NCBI RefSeq assembly: GCF_014905615.1
Contig: NZ_AQGU01000022.1
Location: forward strand, 186,001 to 250,000
Length of the DNA: 64,000 nucleotides
Origin: Pseudoalteromonas aliena SW19
Lineage (GTDB): Bacteria > Pseudomonadota > Gammaproteobacteria > Enterobacterales > Alteromonadaceae
Direction of reading: 5' to 3'
The position numbers and the translations under genes were made by a program. Below, piece after piece: positions 10,786 to 19,194 of the stretch. Within the stretch, counting starts at the first letter, position 1; every line of letters starts with the position of its first letter. The notes beneath the pieces are model-generated. The model worked only from the letters and a program-made list of their open reading frames with translations, was not told where the DNA came from and made no database searches.

Positions 10786-10945
10786 TACCAACCGGCTTAT
10801 ATATGGGGTCTATTTAACGATAAGGAAATTGCGCTATAACTAGGCAAGGATTTTTATATCTAGTTGTTCTAAATAAAAAATTTTTAACAACGTTATAGAG
10901 TGATTTAATTCGTTAACTTGTTCAGATATTTATACCGGTTGGTAT
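10785..10945. repeat. Family-2 MITE-like repeat, 161 bp, copy 1
   Basis: The ends are an inverted repeat, ATACCAACCGG...CCGGTTGGTAT. The interior (ATATGGGGTCTATTTAACG, CTAGTTGTTCTAAATAAA) is nearly identical to the 160-bp stretch at 32186-32345. It contains no ORF. It begins on the last base of the argR stop codon and fills almost the whole gap to the next gene. Confidence 0.85.
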
Positions 10946-10959
10946 AACAAGCTAAAAAA

Positions 10960-11859
10960 TTAAAGCTGCTTTAAAAATCCTATAGAGGGTGCAAAAAAAG
11001 CAGATCCCATGTCGGCTTGAGTGAAATCAAGCCACTGATCATAACACTCTTTCTCACCTAAACGGCTTTTCAGTACTTTTTCAAATGCTGTTCCTGTCGA
11101 GGCGCAGGAAATAGATAACATCCCTTGCTCGTAAACATCACCGTAAGGCATGCTCTGATTTAATAATAGCGGTTGCCCGCTTTCGTCTTTTAGCTCGCTA
11201 CGCACAGCATGAGAGGTTTCTACAGTAGGTGTAATAAGCGTATTATCAAGACGCGTACGCCCCATTATTTGCTCTTGCTCACTCAATGATAAGTGCTGCC
11301 ACATTGTTAAATCGTGCTTATAACGCTGCACATGAATATAGCTGCCTTGATCTTCAAAGCTCCCCTGTTTATTTACAAGGGCCGTAGCACGTTTCTTTCT
11401 TCCAAGGGCTGTGTCGCCTCCATAAATGAAGCCGTTAAAATCTCGGCCATCCAAAAACCGAAAATTACGAATTTGCTCCACCAGCTCAACATCGGGGGCA
11501 AATAATTTTAAAATTTGCAGTGCAAATAAATGATTAACGTCTTCTCGGTCTGAGCGTATTTGTACAAATAAATCACACGGCTGCACGCTCATATGATGAT
11601 CGCTGTGATTTATATTAGGAAAGCTCTGTAATTCACTTGGGATATATTCAGGCAAGATATGCGGCCAGTACTGTGCGCCGATAGCAAGCATGCATGACAG
11701 CATTGATTCAGAAAATTGGTCGCTAAACTCTTCTTCTATTGCACTAACTTGCTTTAGTTTTGCGCGCAGAGACTCATCTTGGCCATCAAACACATTAAAA
11801 AATAAATGCAAACCGTGTAAGTTTGCCTCAGCACAAATCCCCGACTGCGCTTGCGCCAT
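10960..11859 (-). CDS. DyP-type peroxidase family protein (YfeX-like), distal residues altered
   Basis: The sequence follows the YfeX branch of dye-decolorising peroxidases over its length: FRFLDGRDFNGF, GSYIHVQRYKHDL, GRTRLDN, TSHAVRSELKD with the presumed proximal haem His (residue 217), QSMPYG and a C-terminal SAFFAPSIGFL. Where the family has GFxDGT with the distal catalytic Asp, this protein reads GFIYGG (Tyr146). The distal Arg before QSMPYG appears to be Asn234. Haem binding is therefore likely kept but classical peroxidase activity is doubtful. It sits 49 bases downstream of fbpC on the same strand. The ATG at 11859 has AAGGA at 6 bases; the ATG two codons earlier is too close. Confidence 0.85.
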   Translation of the reverse strand: MAQAQSGICAEANLHGLHLFFNVFDGQDESLRAKLKQVSAIEEEFSDQFSESMLSCMLAIGAQYWPHILPEYIPSELQSFPNINHSDHHMSVQPCDLFVQIRSDREDVNHLFALQILKLFAPDVELVEQIRNFRFLDGRDFNGFIYGGDTALGRKKRATALVNKQGSFEDQGSYIHVQRYKHDLTMWQHLSLSEQEQIMGRTRLDNTLITPTVETSHAVRSELKDESGQPLLLNQSMPYGDVYEQGMLSISCASTGTAFEKVLKSRLGEKECYDQWLDFTQADMGSAFFAPSIGFLKQL

Positions 11860-11908
11860 TGTCATTCCTTAGCTTATAAACGGATTAACACAGCGAATAA
11901 CAAATTAG

Positions 11909-12958
11909 TTATGATTCGAAAAAATTCACCGTGTGAGGTTTTATTTTTATTATAACCTGCTCATTTTTATCAAATGATTGGCCATATTGTGCAGCAACTT
12001 CAATTTCCTGTTCAGCAATAACAACCGTATAAACATACGCAGAGCCAATAAAGCGACTGCTTAATATTGTTGCTCGCTCGCTTTGTTCATTATGTATATT
12101 GTCGCTCACTAACTCTATTTGGTGAGGACGAACATATATTTCCCCTGCTTTTGCAGTATGTTCATGCGCAATATACGATTTAACTAAGCCAAACGGAGTA
12201 CTGTATTCAGTTGCCGTTAATACTTCTGCGCTTAAGTATATGCCTTGACCCAGAAACTGCGCAACCTCCTTTGAACTTGGCATTGAAAAAAGCTGCTCTG
12301 GCGAGCCTTGTTGAGCAATTTTTCCGCGATGCATAATGGCAAGTGTATCTGAAAAGGCAAATGCCTCCTCTTTTGAATGTGTCACAAATACAGCAGACAC
12401 TTGAGATGTTTTAATAATTCGCCGGATATCAGCGATTAACTCAAAACGTACTTGAGTATCTATATTAGAAAAAGGCTCATCAAGGAGTAATAAACTCGGC
12501 CTATAAGCAAGTGCTCTAGCTATAGCAACACGTTGCTGTTGACCACCCGATAACTGATGCGGGAACCTGTCGGCACAGCCAATTAAATGCACAAGTTTAA
12601 GCATTTCATCAACACGTTGCTGCTTCTGGGCTTTATCCATTGAACTTAGCCCAAATGCGATATTATTAGCGACTGTTAAATGTGGAAATAACGCATAATC
12701 TTGAAACATCATGCCAATGTTACGATGCTCTGGTGAAATAAATGAGCTTTCATCACTCACCAATTTACCATCTATAAAAATACGGCCTTGGCTCGTTTCA
12801 ATTAATCCTGCGATCGCTTTAAGTGTCGTTGTTTTTCCACAACCACTGGCCCCAAGTAAACACACTATTTCATCTTTACCAACCGTTAAATCTAGATCAT
12901 GAAGCACTTGGGTGTCGTTATAGTGATAACTTACGCCTTGTAAAATTAAACTACTCAT
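11909..12958 (-). CDS. fbpC: Ferric iron ABC transporter, ATP-binding protein
   Basis: This ATPase powers the Fbp-type ferric importer. The ABC domain is complete: Walker A GASGCGKTT near residue 36, Q-loop FQDYALF, signature LSGGQQQRVAIARAL, Walker B LLLLDEP and H-loop VTHSKEEA. A C-terminal regulatory TOBE-type domain of about 110 residues follows. Its ATG directly follows the TAA of the permease gene (TAAATG), so translation is coupled. The substrate is inferred from the whole operon; thiamine or polyamine transporters have similar ATPases. Confidence 0.92.
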   Translation of the reverse strand: MSSLILQGVSYHYNDTQVLHDLDLTVGKDEIVCLLGASGCGKTTTLKAIAGLIETSQGRIFIDGKLVSDESSFISPEHRNIGMMFQDYALFPHLTVANNIAFGLSSMDKAQKQQRVDEMLKLVHLIGCADRFPHQLSGGQQQRVAIARALAYRPSLLLLDEPFSNIDTQVRFELIADIRRIIKTSQVSAVFVTHSKEEAFAFSDTLAIMHRGKIAQQGSPEQLFSMPSSKEVAQFLGQGIYLSAEVLTATEYSTPFGLVKSYIAHEHTAKAGEIYVRPHQIELVSDNIHNEQSERATILSSRFIGSAYVYTVVIAEQEIEVAAQYGQSFDKNEQVIIKIKPHTVNFFES

Positions 12959-14590
12959 TTAACTACGTTGCTCCATAGAACGGTTAATAAAATACAAAGG
13001 AATAAAGCCCACAATCACAATAAATAAAGCAGATATGGAGGCCAGCTCTAGTTGCTCATCACTTACATACTGAAATACGTGAGTCGCCAAACTTTCAAAA
13101 CCAAAGGGTCTAAGTAGTAATGCCGCTGGCAGCTCCTTCATACATTCAATAAATACCAGTAACGCCGCAGTAAGCAAACCTCGTCGTAATAGAGGCAAGT
13201 GTATTAACCTTAATGTTTGCCCTTGGCTTTTACCCATTGACTGACTTGCCATATCAAGTGATGGACTAATGCGTAAAAAACTCGACTCTATCGCTCCGTG
13301 TGCAATAGCGTAAAACCTAACAATATAAGCAATAATAATGGTAAAAACACTGCCGCTAAGCAGCAAACCTATGTCTAAATTATACGGTTCGAGTACTGTA
13401 TTTATGGTATTTTCTAACAATGTAAGCGGTAATAAAACCGCAATGGCAAGTACGGTGCCAGGCAATGCATAGCCTGTGCTTGCTAAGCGTCCAGGAATAA
13501 GCGGGTATGTTTGTTTTGCCACGCGCTGATAAAAAACCACTAATATGCTCAAAGTAATGGTTACTAAACTCACCACTCCTGCTACTTTTAAACTTTGCCA
13601 AGCGTAACTAAAAAACTCGCTGCTCCATGCTTTACCAAAATAAGTAACGGCATAATTAATAAGTACCGCTATGGGGATCACAAAAGAGATCAGTAAAATA
13701 AAACTACAAAATGCAGTGGCTAACCACCCTGACTTACCCTTTAAAATATAAAGCGATTCACTGTTAACGCTCGACTGGCGCTCAAACACGGCCTGATCAC
13801 GGCGACTAAAGCGCTCAGCCATTAATGCTAAAAATAAAAGTAATAGCATAACACCCGATATTTTTGCAGCCGCTGTCAGTGAGTAATAACCAAACCATGT
13901 ATCGTAAACAGCGGTCGTTAAGGTGCTTACAGCAAAGTAACTGACCGTTGCAAAATCAGCCATCGTTTCCATGCTAATGAGCGCAAGGGCCGCAACAATT
14001 GCACCTCTGGAGAGTACTAAACTTACTTTAAAAAAACTTTTCCAAGGAGATAGTCCCATTAACTGGCTAGCTTGGACTAATTTAAACGATTGTTCGCGAA
14101 GCGCTGTTTTAAAAATCAAAAATAAATACGGATAAAGAACCAAAGCAATCATCACTATGGCACCTGGTAATGTGCGTATATCAAAAAACCAGTAATCATT
14201 AGGTGATTGCCAGCCAAACCACTTGCGCAACGTTATTTGCACAGGGCCTGCGTAATCTAATAAATCTGTATATACGTAAGCAATAATATAGGTAGGCATG
14301 GCAAGGGGCAGCATAAGTGCCCATTCAAACTGTTTTTTACCGGGAAAGCGACAGTAAGCAGTTAGCCATCCAAGCGGCAATGCGATCACACAACTGAGCA
14401 CACAAACGCCGAAAATCAGCAACACAGTGTTAGTTATGTAATCCCAAAGTACGGTATTCCAGAGATGAGTAAATACCTCTGAGTCGCCCTGTACGGATTC
14501 AAATAAGAGGAAGAGCAGCGGGGCCGACAATATTAAGCCTGTCGACCACGCAAAGAGCTGCCATTTAGACAGCTTAAAATTATAATTCAT
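12959..14590 (-). CDS. fbpB: Ferric iron ABC transporter, fused two-domain permease
   Basis: This 543-residue inner-membrane protein has about 12 hydrophobic segments arranged as two homologous permease halves, typical of FbpB/SfuB. Each half carries an EAA-type loop that contacts the ATPase (ASQLMGLSPWKSFFKV in the first half, ASQSMGKSQGQTLRLIHLP in the second). Its start overlaps the fbpA stop by one base (TAATG). It moves ferric ion delivered by FbpA into the cytoplasm. Confidence 0.92.
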   Translation of the reverse strand: MNYNFKLSKWQLFAWSTGLILSAPLLFLLFESVQGDSEVFTHLWNTVLWDYITNTVLLIFGVCVLSCVIALPLGWLTAYCRFPGKKQFEWALMLPLAMPTYIIAYVYTDLLDYAGPVQITLRKWFGWQSPNDYWFFDIRTLPGAIVMIALVLYPYLFLIFKTALREQSFKLVQASQLMGLSPWKSFFKVSLVLSRGAIVAALALISMETMADFATVSYFAVSTLTTAVYDTWFGYYSLTAAAKISGVMLLLLFLALMAERFSRRDQAVFERQSSVNSESLYILKGKSGWLATAFCSFILLISFVIPIAVLINYAVTYFGKAWSSEFFSYAWQSLKVAGVVSLVTITLSILVVFYQRVAKQTYPLIPGRLASTGYALPGTVLAIAVLLPLTLLENTINTVLEPYNLDIGLLLSGSVFTIIIAYIVRFYAIAHGAIESSFLRISPSLDMASQSMGKSQGQTLRLIHLPLLRRGLLTAALLVFIECMKELPAALLLRPFGFESLATHVFQYVSDEQLELASISALFIVIVGFIPLYFINRSMEQRS

Positions 14591-15594
14591 TAAAGATCGA
14601 ACTTCACCTCATCAATCAGCTTAAGTGCTAACGGACGATATTTACTGATCTCATCAAGTGGTAAACTGTCTTCCTTAAAGCTACCCCAAGACGCAACCAA
14701 ACTTGATAATTCAACACCTGCCTTAACCGGATACTCCATATTAAGCGAGGCATACACGTTTTGTGCTTTATTGTCGGTCATATACTCTATAAGTTTCAAG
14801 GCATTTTCAGGGTTTTTAGCGAACTTTGTAATAACAGCACCCGATACATTTATGTGCGAACCACGGTTATTTTGATTCGGAAAATTAATATTCACCGCCT
14901 CAGCCCATGCTTTTTGTTCTTTATCTTGTAACATTTTACCAAGATAGTAGCTATTGCCTAACGCTAAGTTACACAACCCCTCTTTAACCGCCTTTACTTG
15001 AGCACGGTCATTGCCTTGCGGTTTACGCGCTAGGTTATTTTTAACGCCTTCCAGCCACACTTTAGTCTCTGCCTCACCATGATGAGCAATCATAGATGCA
15101 ACAAGCCCTAAGTTATACGGATGTTTCCCCGAACGAGTACAAATTTGCCCTTTATATTTAGGGTCTGCTAAATCTTCATAAGTTAGGTTTGGTAACGCGC
15201 CTACACGCTCTTTTGACGAATAAACATTTCGCACGCGCTTTGTTAATGCAACCCACTGACCATCTGTGTCGCGAAAAGCTGCAGGCACATTTTTATTGAC
15301 ACTGTCGCTTTTTATTCTTTGCGTTAAATTTAAGTCTTCTAATTGAATAAGCGCACTAAAATTAGAGGTTAAAACTAGATCGGCTTTACTGTGCTTCCCC
15401 TCTCGTTTAACGCGTTCAATTAAGCCCTTTTTTGCAAACACAACATTAGTTTTTATACCGGTTTGTTTTGTAAAATCATCTAAAATGGGTTGAATAAGGT
15501 ACGGTTGACGAAAAGAGTAAATATTAACAACGTCATTTGCAAATGCAGGTACTGATACAACAAGTCCCAAAACGATAGTAAGTGCTTTCTTCAT
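14590..15594 (-). CDS. fbpA: Ferric iron ABC transporter, periplasmic binding protein
   Basis: The protein has a signal peptide (cleavage likely after PAFA) and the extracellular-solute-binding family 1 fold. Family signatures include VNIYSFRQPYLIQPILDDF, KGLIERVKREG, WVALTKRVRNV and the tandem-tyrosine iron-binding stretch LALGNSYYLGKML (Tyr-Tyr), the hallmark of FbpA-type ferric binding proteins. The length of 334 fits. It heads fbpA-fbpB-fbpC-DyP on the minus strand; a possible Fur site lies just upstream. Confidence 0.93.
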   Translation of the reverse strand: MKKALTIVLGLVVSVPAFANDVVNIYSFRQPYLIQPILDDFTKQTGIKTNVVFAKKGLIERVKREGKHSKADLVLTSNFSALIQLEDLNLTQRIKSDSVNKNVPAAFRDTDGQWVALTKRVRNVYSSKERVGALPNLTYEDLADPKYKGQICTRSGKHPYNLGLVASMIAHHGEAETKVWLEGVKNNLARKPQGNDRAQVKAVKEGLCNLALGNSYYLGKMLQDKEQKAWAEAVNINFPNQNNRGSHINVSGAVITKFAKNPENALKLIEYMTDNKAQNVYASLNMEYPVKAGVELSSLVASWGSFKEDSLPLDEISKYRPLALKLIDEVKFDL

Positions 15595-15608
15595 TATTTC
15601 ACCTAAAC

Positions 15609-15629
15609 AATAACTATTATCAAATAATT
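15609..15629 (-). promoter_or_regulatory. Candidate Fur box upstream of fbpA
   Basis: On the minus strand this A+T-rich stretch contains TTGATAATAGTTATT, a partial match to the Fur consensus of GATAAT/ATTATC hexamers. It lies within 35 bases of the fbpA start. The match is imperfect; iron regulation is expected for the operon but not proved by this site. Confidence 0.35.
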
Positions 15630-15703
15630 CTATCTTGAACCGCTATAAAGTGCACACTTTAAATGGCTGTAAATAGACAGAAACGCCTGAAATGGAAATA
15701 CCA

Positions 15704-15721
15704 TGTGGGAGATCTCTCACG
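15704..15721 (+). promoter_or_regulatory. UvrY/GacA-type response regulator box upstream of csrB
   Basis: TGTGGGAGATCTCTCACG is an almost perfect palindrome and closely matches the UvrY/GacA box known upstream of csrB/csrC/rsm genes (TGTNAGAGATCTCTNACA type). It sits about 165 bases before the inferred RNA start, a distance similar to that in enterobacterial csrB promoters. Confidence 0.75.
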
Positions 15722-15866
15722 GATATGACAGCAAATGAGTAAAATGTAACACAAAAAAGCAGCATAAAAAAAATAACCCATTGTATTTTAATAACAAATA
15801 AAAAATCACAGTTGCACTAGCTGCAATTTGATGCCGCTTTATCCTAGTTTAACTACCTTATTCACC

Positions 15867-15872
15867 TATAAT
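15867..15872 (+). promoter_or_regulatory. csrB promoter, -10 box
   Basis: A perfect TATAAT lies about 8 bases before the inferred 5' end. The hexamer 17 bases upstream (CTAGTT) is a poor -35 box, which fits a promoter that needs an activator such as UvrY. Confidence 0.55.
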
Positions 15873-15879
15873 TTACTCA

Positions 15880-16350
15880 TCAACCAAGCAGTGATGCTTA
15901 CGAGTAAATGGAAATGGATTGCTTACTCGACCAACCAATGATTAGGTTACTCAGGATAATACGGATTTTAGGACAGGCTCAGGACGAGTATCACAATGGA
16001 ATGTTGCAATATGGACAGCGTCAGGAAGACGCGAAAAGGATAACAACACAGATTAGTTGTTTAACAGGACGTTCAAAGAATAAATGGACAGGCCTTTTTA
16101 GGTACACAAGGGATTGCTTAAAACATGGATGCACTAGGAAGTGCAATTGAGGATTTGGTAATAGTATTTACCCCTACAGGATGTTTAGGAATAAAGGATA
16201 TAGATCGGGATTGATCTACATTACATAGAACTAAAAAGTAATATAGTAATAGACATGGATTAGTAAAAATTGGAGTTGATTAAGTTCAATTGCAGGATGC
16301 AAAATTAGAAGATTCCGCAAGCGCGCCTAGAGATAGAGCGCGCTTTTCTT
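15880..16350 (+). ncRNA. csrB: CsrB-family regulatory RNA (CsrA-sequestering)
   Basis: Between fbpA and the repeats lies a ~470-base non-coding stretch with about 23 GGA trinucleotides, many in the loops of perfect small hairpins. Examples are GCGTC-AGGAA-GACGC (16018-16032), GCACT-AGGA-AGTGC (16131-16144), TTGC-AGGAT-GCAA (16290-16302) and TAGATC...GATCTA around 16201. A 5' hairpin CGAGTAA...TTACTCG (15901-15929) has two GGA in its loop. The RNA ends in a strong G+C stem and T run. These are the hallmarks of CsrB/RsmY-type RNAs, which titrate the translational repressor CsrA. The 80-codon ORF inside it is incidental. The exact 5' end is inferred from the -10 box. Confidence 0.85.
16319..16350 (+). 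terminator. Intrinsic terminator of csrB
   Basis: The stem AAGCGCGC/GCGCGCTT has an 11-base loop and is followed by TTTTCTTT. It ends the GGA-rich RNA. Confidence 0.9.
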
Positions 16351-16400
16351 TGCTTAAAATTCAAACCGATTAGAAGCCCAAATAAATTTCAACAAACTAA

Positions 16401-16599
16401 TTAACCTAAATTCTGGATAATAAATCTATCTCGAGCAGCTATTTTCAGCGCTAACTGCGTTGAATTTACTTGCAATAGGCCAGCTATTGACGCGTAAATT
16501 CGCCTTGTTTTCACTGAAAATCTCTGGTTAGAGAAAGTAAATTTAAATATCACCATGATTCAATACGTTAGTGAATCTCTTAATCAGAGTTCAGGTTAA
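16401..16599. repeat. Family-3 repeat, long copy (199 bp)
   Basis: The ends form an imperfect inverted repeat: TTAACCTAAATTCTG at the left and CAGAGTTCAGGTTAA at the right. The block AATAAATCTATCTCGAGCAG and the following CAGCGCTAACTGCGTT recur at 30826-30917 in a shorter copy. No ORF. A degenerate family-1 copy follows directly. Confidence 0.7.
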
Positions 16600-16732
16600 T
16601 TAGCTGCAGCGTATGTTTGGGATTTATGCCTCGCATCATCTATTTATTGGCAATAACCACACCTCAGAGATTCAACCTAACTTAAAAACCAAACACACAA
16701 CTGCAAATTTAATCTCAAAAAAGAAACACGCC
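16600..16732 (+). repeat. Family-1 MITE-like repeat, degenerate copy B
   Basis: This copy is diverged but alignable with the core of copies A and E: GTATGTTTGGGATTTATGCC, CTATTTATTGGCAATAACC, CACACCTCAGAGATTCAACC, ending AAACACGCC. The left half found in other copies is missing. It abuts the family-3 element, as in copy A, where a family-3 end is also embedded. Confidence 0.6.
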
Positions 16733-16738
16733 TTCTAT

Positions 16739-19087
16739 TTATTGTTTAGGGATGGCATTTCCCTTAAACGATACCTTAATATTTTCTACTTTACTTAAAT
16801 CATATAACTCTGGTTGTTTGAGCTTAATAGACCAAGTTGTAAAAGGGGTTGGTTCAAAGTAATTAATAGCGTAATCACCAGCAATTGCACCACTGGTAAT
16901 TAGTGCAATACGCGATAATTGGCTATCTAACAACTCGTAGCTAACTAAGCGATAAAGTGACTCAGCACTAAATTGGTAAGGCTGCCCTTTAAATCTATCT
17001 AGGTAGTGACCACTCGATCTCACTTCTATGTCATATCGTTGATTTTCACTTAACTCATTACCTTCAATTACAACATTTACTTCATCTAAGCGCACACGAT
17101 CAAACTGTGAAAAATTGGCATTATCTAATGATAAAGTAAAACTCATCTCACCATCTTTCGCAAAATCTACAAGCTGCTGTGGCGCATTTAAGTTATCAAT
17201 CGTGAGCATAAAGTCTTGTGGTCGTGGATTAAACCTCTCCAATGAAGCAGCTTCTTGCTCACGAAGTAATGCAAGGTCGCGGCGGTACTCCTGATAAGTT
17301 TGATTAAGACTTGGCGTCACAATAGCTTCGCCTAACGACCAATAATTAAAAGCGGCTTGATAGTTAGTCAACGCTACAAAAATAGGTCGTTTTAGATTGT
17401 TTAGCGTGCGGAATAACTGCTCTTCCATTTGCTGTACTTCATCTAAACTATTTAGATTGTTTTGTAGAAACTCATCAATTCGGCTGATCTGCTTAAGCTT
17501 TGCATCGGCAGTAATACGTAAGTCAATCTGGCGAGATTGCTCTTGCGCTACGTCTATTTCAACAGCCACAATTGCTTTACCATGATTAATTAGCTTTTCA
17601 ATTGCAACTAGGTAATCGCTTGACCCATCAATATCTTCATCAATAGCCTTTTTCATCTGTGCTTTTGCCGTAATTAAAAACTCATCCCAGATACGGTTAG
17701 ACTCTTCTTTTGTAGGAATAAGCGCATTAAGACGGTTAAACTCAAAGGCTAACTCGCTGCTAGAAAAAGGATTTGCTGTCTTTTTCGATAAAGAATCTAG
17801 CTGACCACCAACCGTTTGTACTCGCTGCATTAACGAGGCGATATCATCGATCTTGGTTTTCAACTCATTAATTTCTTTGATAGTTTCCGGAAGGCTAGCA
17901 ATCAGCTCTGTCAAACCGCTAACGTCACCGCCTGCAGCGCCAGCAAGTGCTTTTCCCGCATTGACCACAGTCCCTATAACCTTGAGGCCTATTTCGCTTA
18001 TTTTGTCTTGTTTGTAATCCGAGATCCCCGTTTCAAAAACTAAAGCTGAATCAAATACATTGTTATCTTGCGCTTGAAACGAATTCTTTTGCTCACCTAG
18101 CGTTTTTACTAAGCTGTTAAGTTGCTCCACAGAACGAGAAATAATACGCTGTTCAGCGGCAGCAACGTCAGATAAATTATTCTGCATCAGGGTAAGATCT
18201 TGGCGTTTACTTTCTAAACTACGGCCTTGCTGTTTAAAGTTATTGTAGCTGCCTTGATATGCTTCCATCGCCTCTATGTAGGTTTTAAGCGTTAGTTTGT
18301 AAAAATCAAGAGATAAGCTAGGCACATAATTTTCATTGATGGTTGCGTAAGATAAAAATTGTTTAAAATTAGCAAGCTGCAAGTAAAAGTTCTTTGACTG
18401 AGATGTTGACTCTCTGACACTGTGTGCTGAGTTTAAAATAGACTCAGCCCAAGTTAACATTTCGAGGCTCAATGCAGGGTTTTGATCATAAATAGAGACA
18501 GCCATATCAAAAGATTTTTCAAATACATCTAAAATGTATTCTTTATGGACTGAAATCAAAGAAATCAGATCAGACGAAATCGGCCTAGTAAACTTATTCC
18601 CTTGAAAAACTTGATAAAGTGTACCAAATGACTTTGGTTCAACACTAAAGCGCTCAAGCTCTCCGTCACTTGGTGAGTGCGCTGTTACAATATTAATTTT
18701 AGCTTCTACAGAATCCGCTACCAACACTAGCGTCGATGCTTGCGCCTTTTGAGTGTCTAAATTAATACTGAGAGTGCCATTTCCTATGATTTTTCGTGCA
18801 ACAATAAATATCCGTTTGTTTGGCGCATCAAATAGCATGTTTCGATTAATTTCAACCGTGTCGGCAGCAATCACTATAGTACTGTGATCCTTTGCGTTAT
18901 TTAGCACGTCATTAAGGTTTAAGTGAAGGGCTGACACCAAATAATTTTGATCATCAACCCGTTGCTGGCTTTTCATCGTGACAGTAGGTAAATTATCGCT
19001 AGATTTAAGCTGATATAAATCTGACCATGTGGCCGCTTGGCTCGCAAAAGTACAGCCTATTAATAAGCTGAGTAAAGAATATTTCAT
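16739..19087 (-). CDS. Large exported helical protein, function unknown (second gene of a tandem pair)
   Basis: The 782-residue protein is not recognised with certainty. It has a signal peptide (residues 1-18, cleavage after SQA). Residues about 68-135 form a beta-rich segment of alternating hydrophobic strands. A long, mostly alpha-helical part (about 175-600) includes a Gly/Ala-rich hydrophobic stretch at 364-400 (VIGTVVNAGKALAGAAGG) followed by coiled-coil-like heptads (ETIKEINELKTKIDDI). The last 170 residues look like a beta sandwich (FTLSLDNANFS, VRLDEVNVVIEG, FTTWSIKLKQ). Helical bundle plus internal hydrophobic patch recalls alpha-helical pore-forming toxins, and the C-terminus is reminiscent of Tc-toxin A ends. 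Both ideas are inference. Start: AGGGAG lies 6 bases before the ATG. Confidence 0.75.
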   Translation of the reverse strand: MKYSLLSLLIGCTFASQAATWSDLYQLKSSDNLPTVTMKSQQRVDDQNYLVSALHLNLNDVLNNAKDHSTIVIAADTVEINRNMLFDAPNKRIFIVARKIIGNGTLSINLDTQKAQASTLVLVADSVEAKINIVTAHSPSDGELERFSVEPKSFGTLYQVFQGNKFTRPISSDLISLISVHKEYILDVFEKSFDMAVSIYDQNPALSLEMLTWAESILNSAHSVRESTSQSKNFYLQLANFKQFLSYATINENYVPSLSLDFYKLTLKTYIEAMEAYQGSYNNFKQQGRSLESKRQDLTLMQNNLSDVAAAEQRIISRSVEQLNSLVKTLGEQKNSFQAQDNNVFDSALVFETGISDYKQDKISEIGLKVIGTVVNAGKALAGAAGGDVSGLTELIASLPETIKEINELKTKIDDIASLMQRVQTVGGQLDSLSKKTANPFSSSELAFEFNRLNALIPTKEESNRIWDEFLITAKAQMKKAIDEDIDGSSDYLVAIEKLINHGKAIVAVEIDVAQEQSRQIDLRITADAKLKQISRIDEFLQNNLNSLDEVQQMEEQLFRTLNNLKRPIFVALTNYQAAFNYWSLGEAIVTPSLNQTYQEYRRDLALLREQEAASLERFNPRPQDFMLTIDNLNAPQQLVDFAKDGEMSFTLSLDNANFSQFDRVRLDEVNVVIEGNELSENQRYDIEVRSSGHYLDRFKGQPYQFSAESLYRLVSYELLDSQLSRIALITSGAIAGDYAINYFEPTPFTTWSIKLKQPELYDLSKVENIKVSFKGNAIPKQ

Positions 19088-19114
19088 AATAACTCCCTGT
19101 TGCAGAAAAATAAC

Positions 19115-19160
19115 AACATAAGGAAATAACCTAGACCCAGTCTAGATTACTCCTTATGTT
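19115..19160 (-). promoter_or_regulatory. Strong intercistronic hairpin between the two exported-protein genes
   Basis: AACATAAGGA pairs perfectly with TCCTTATGTT (10 bp). Inside it, CTAGAC pairs with GTCTAG (6 bp) around a 3-base loop, with a small internal loop between the stems. On the minus strand the hairpin is followed by GTTATTTTTC, so it may be a partial terminator, or a processing or stability element that sets the ratio of the two proteins. It ends 28 bases before the downstream ATG. Confidence 0.7.
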
Positions 19161-19194
19161 GATTGAAAATGCAACTGTTTGAATAGTGGTTAGT

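Noticed and set aside
15908..16150. An 80-codon plus-strand ORF
   Set aside because: It lies inside the GGA-rich CsrB-like RNA, has no ribosome binding site and its composition reflects the RNA hairpins.
16613..16798. A 61-codon ORF across a repeat and the end of the 782-residue gene
   Set aside because: It lies mostly inside a degenerate family-1 repeat and then runs antisense through a coding region.
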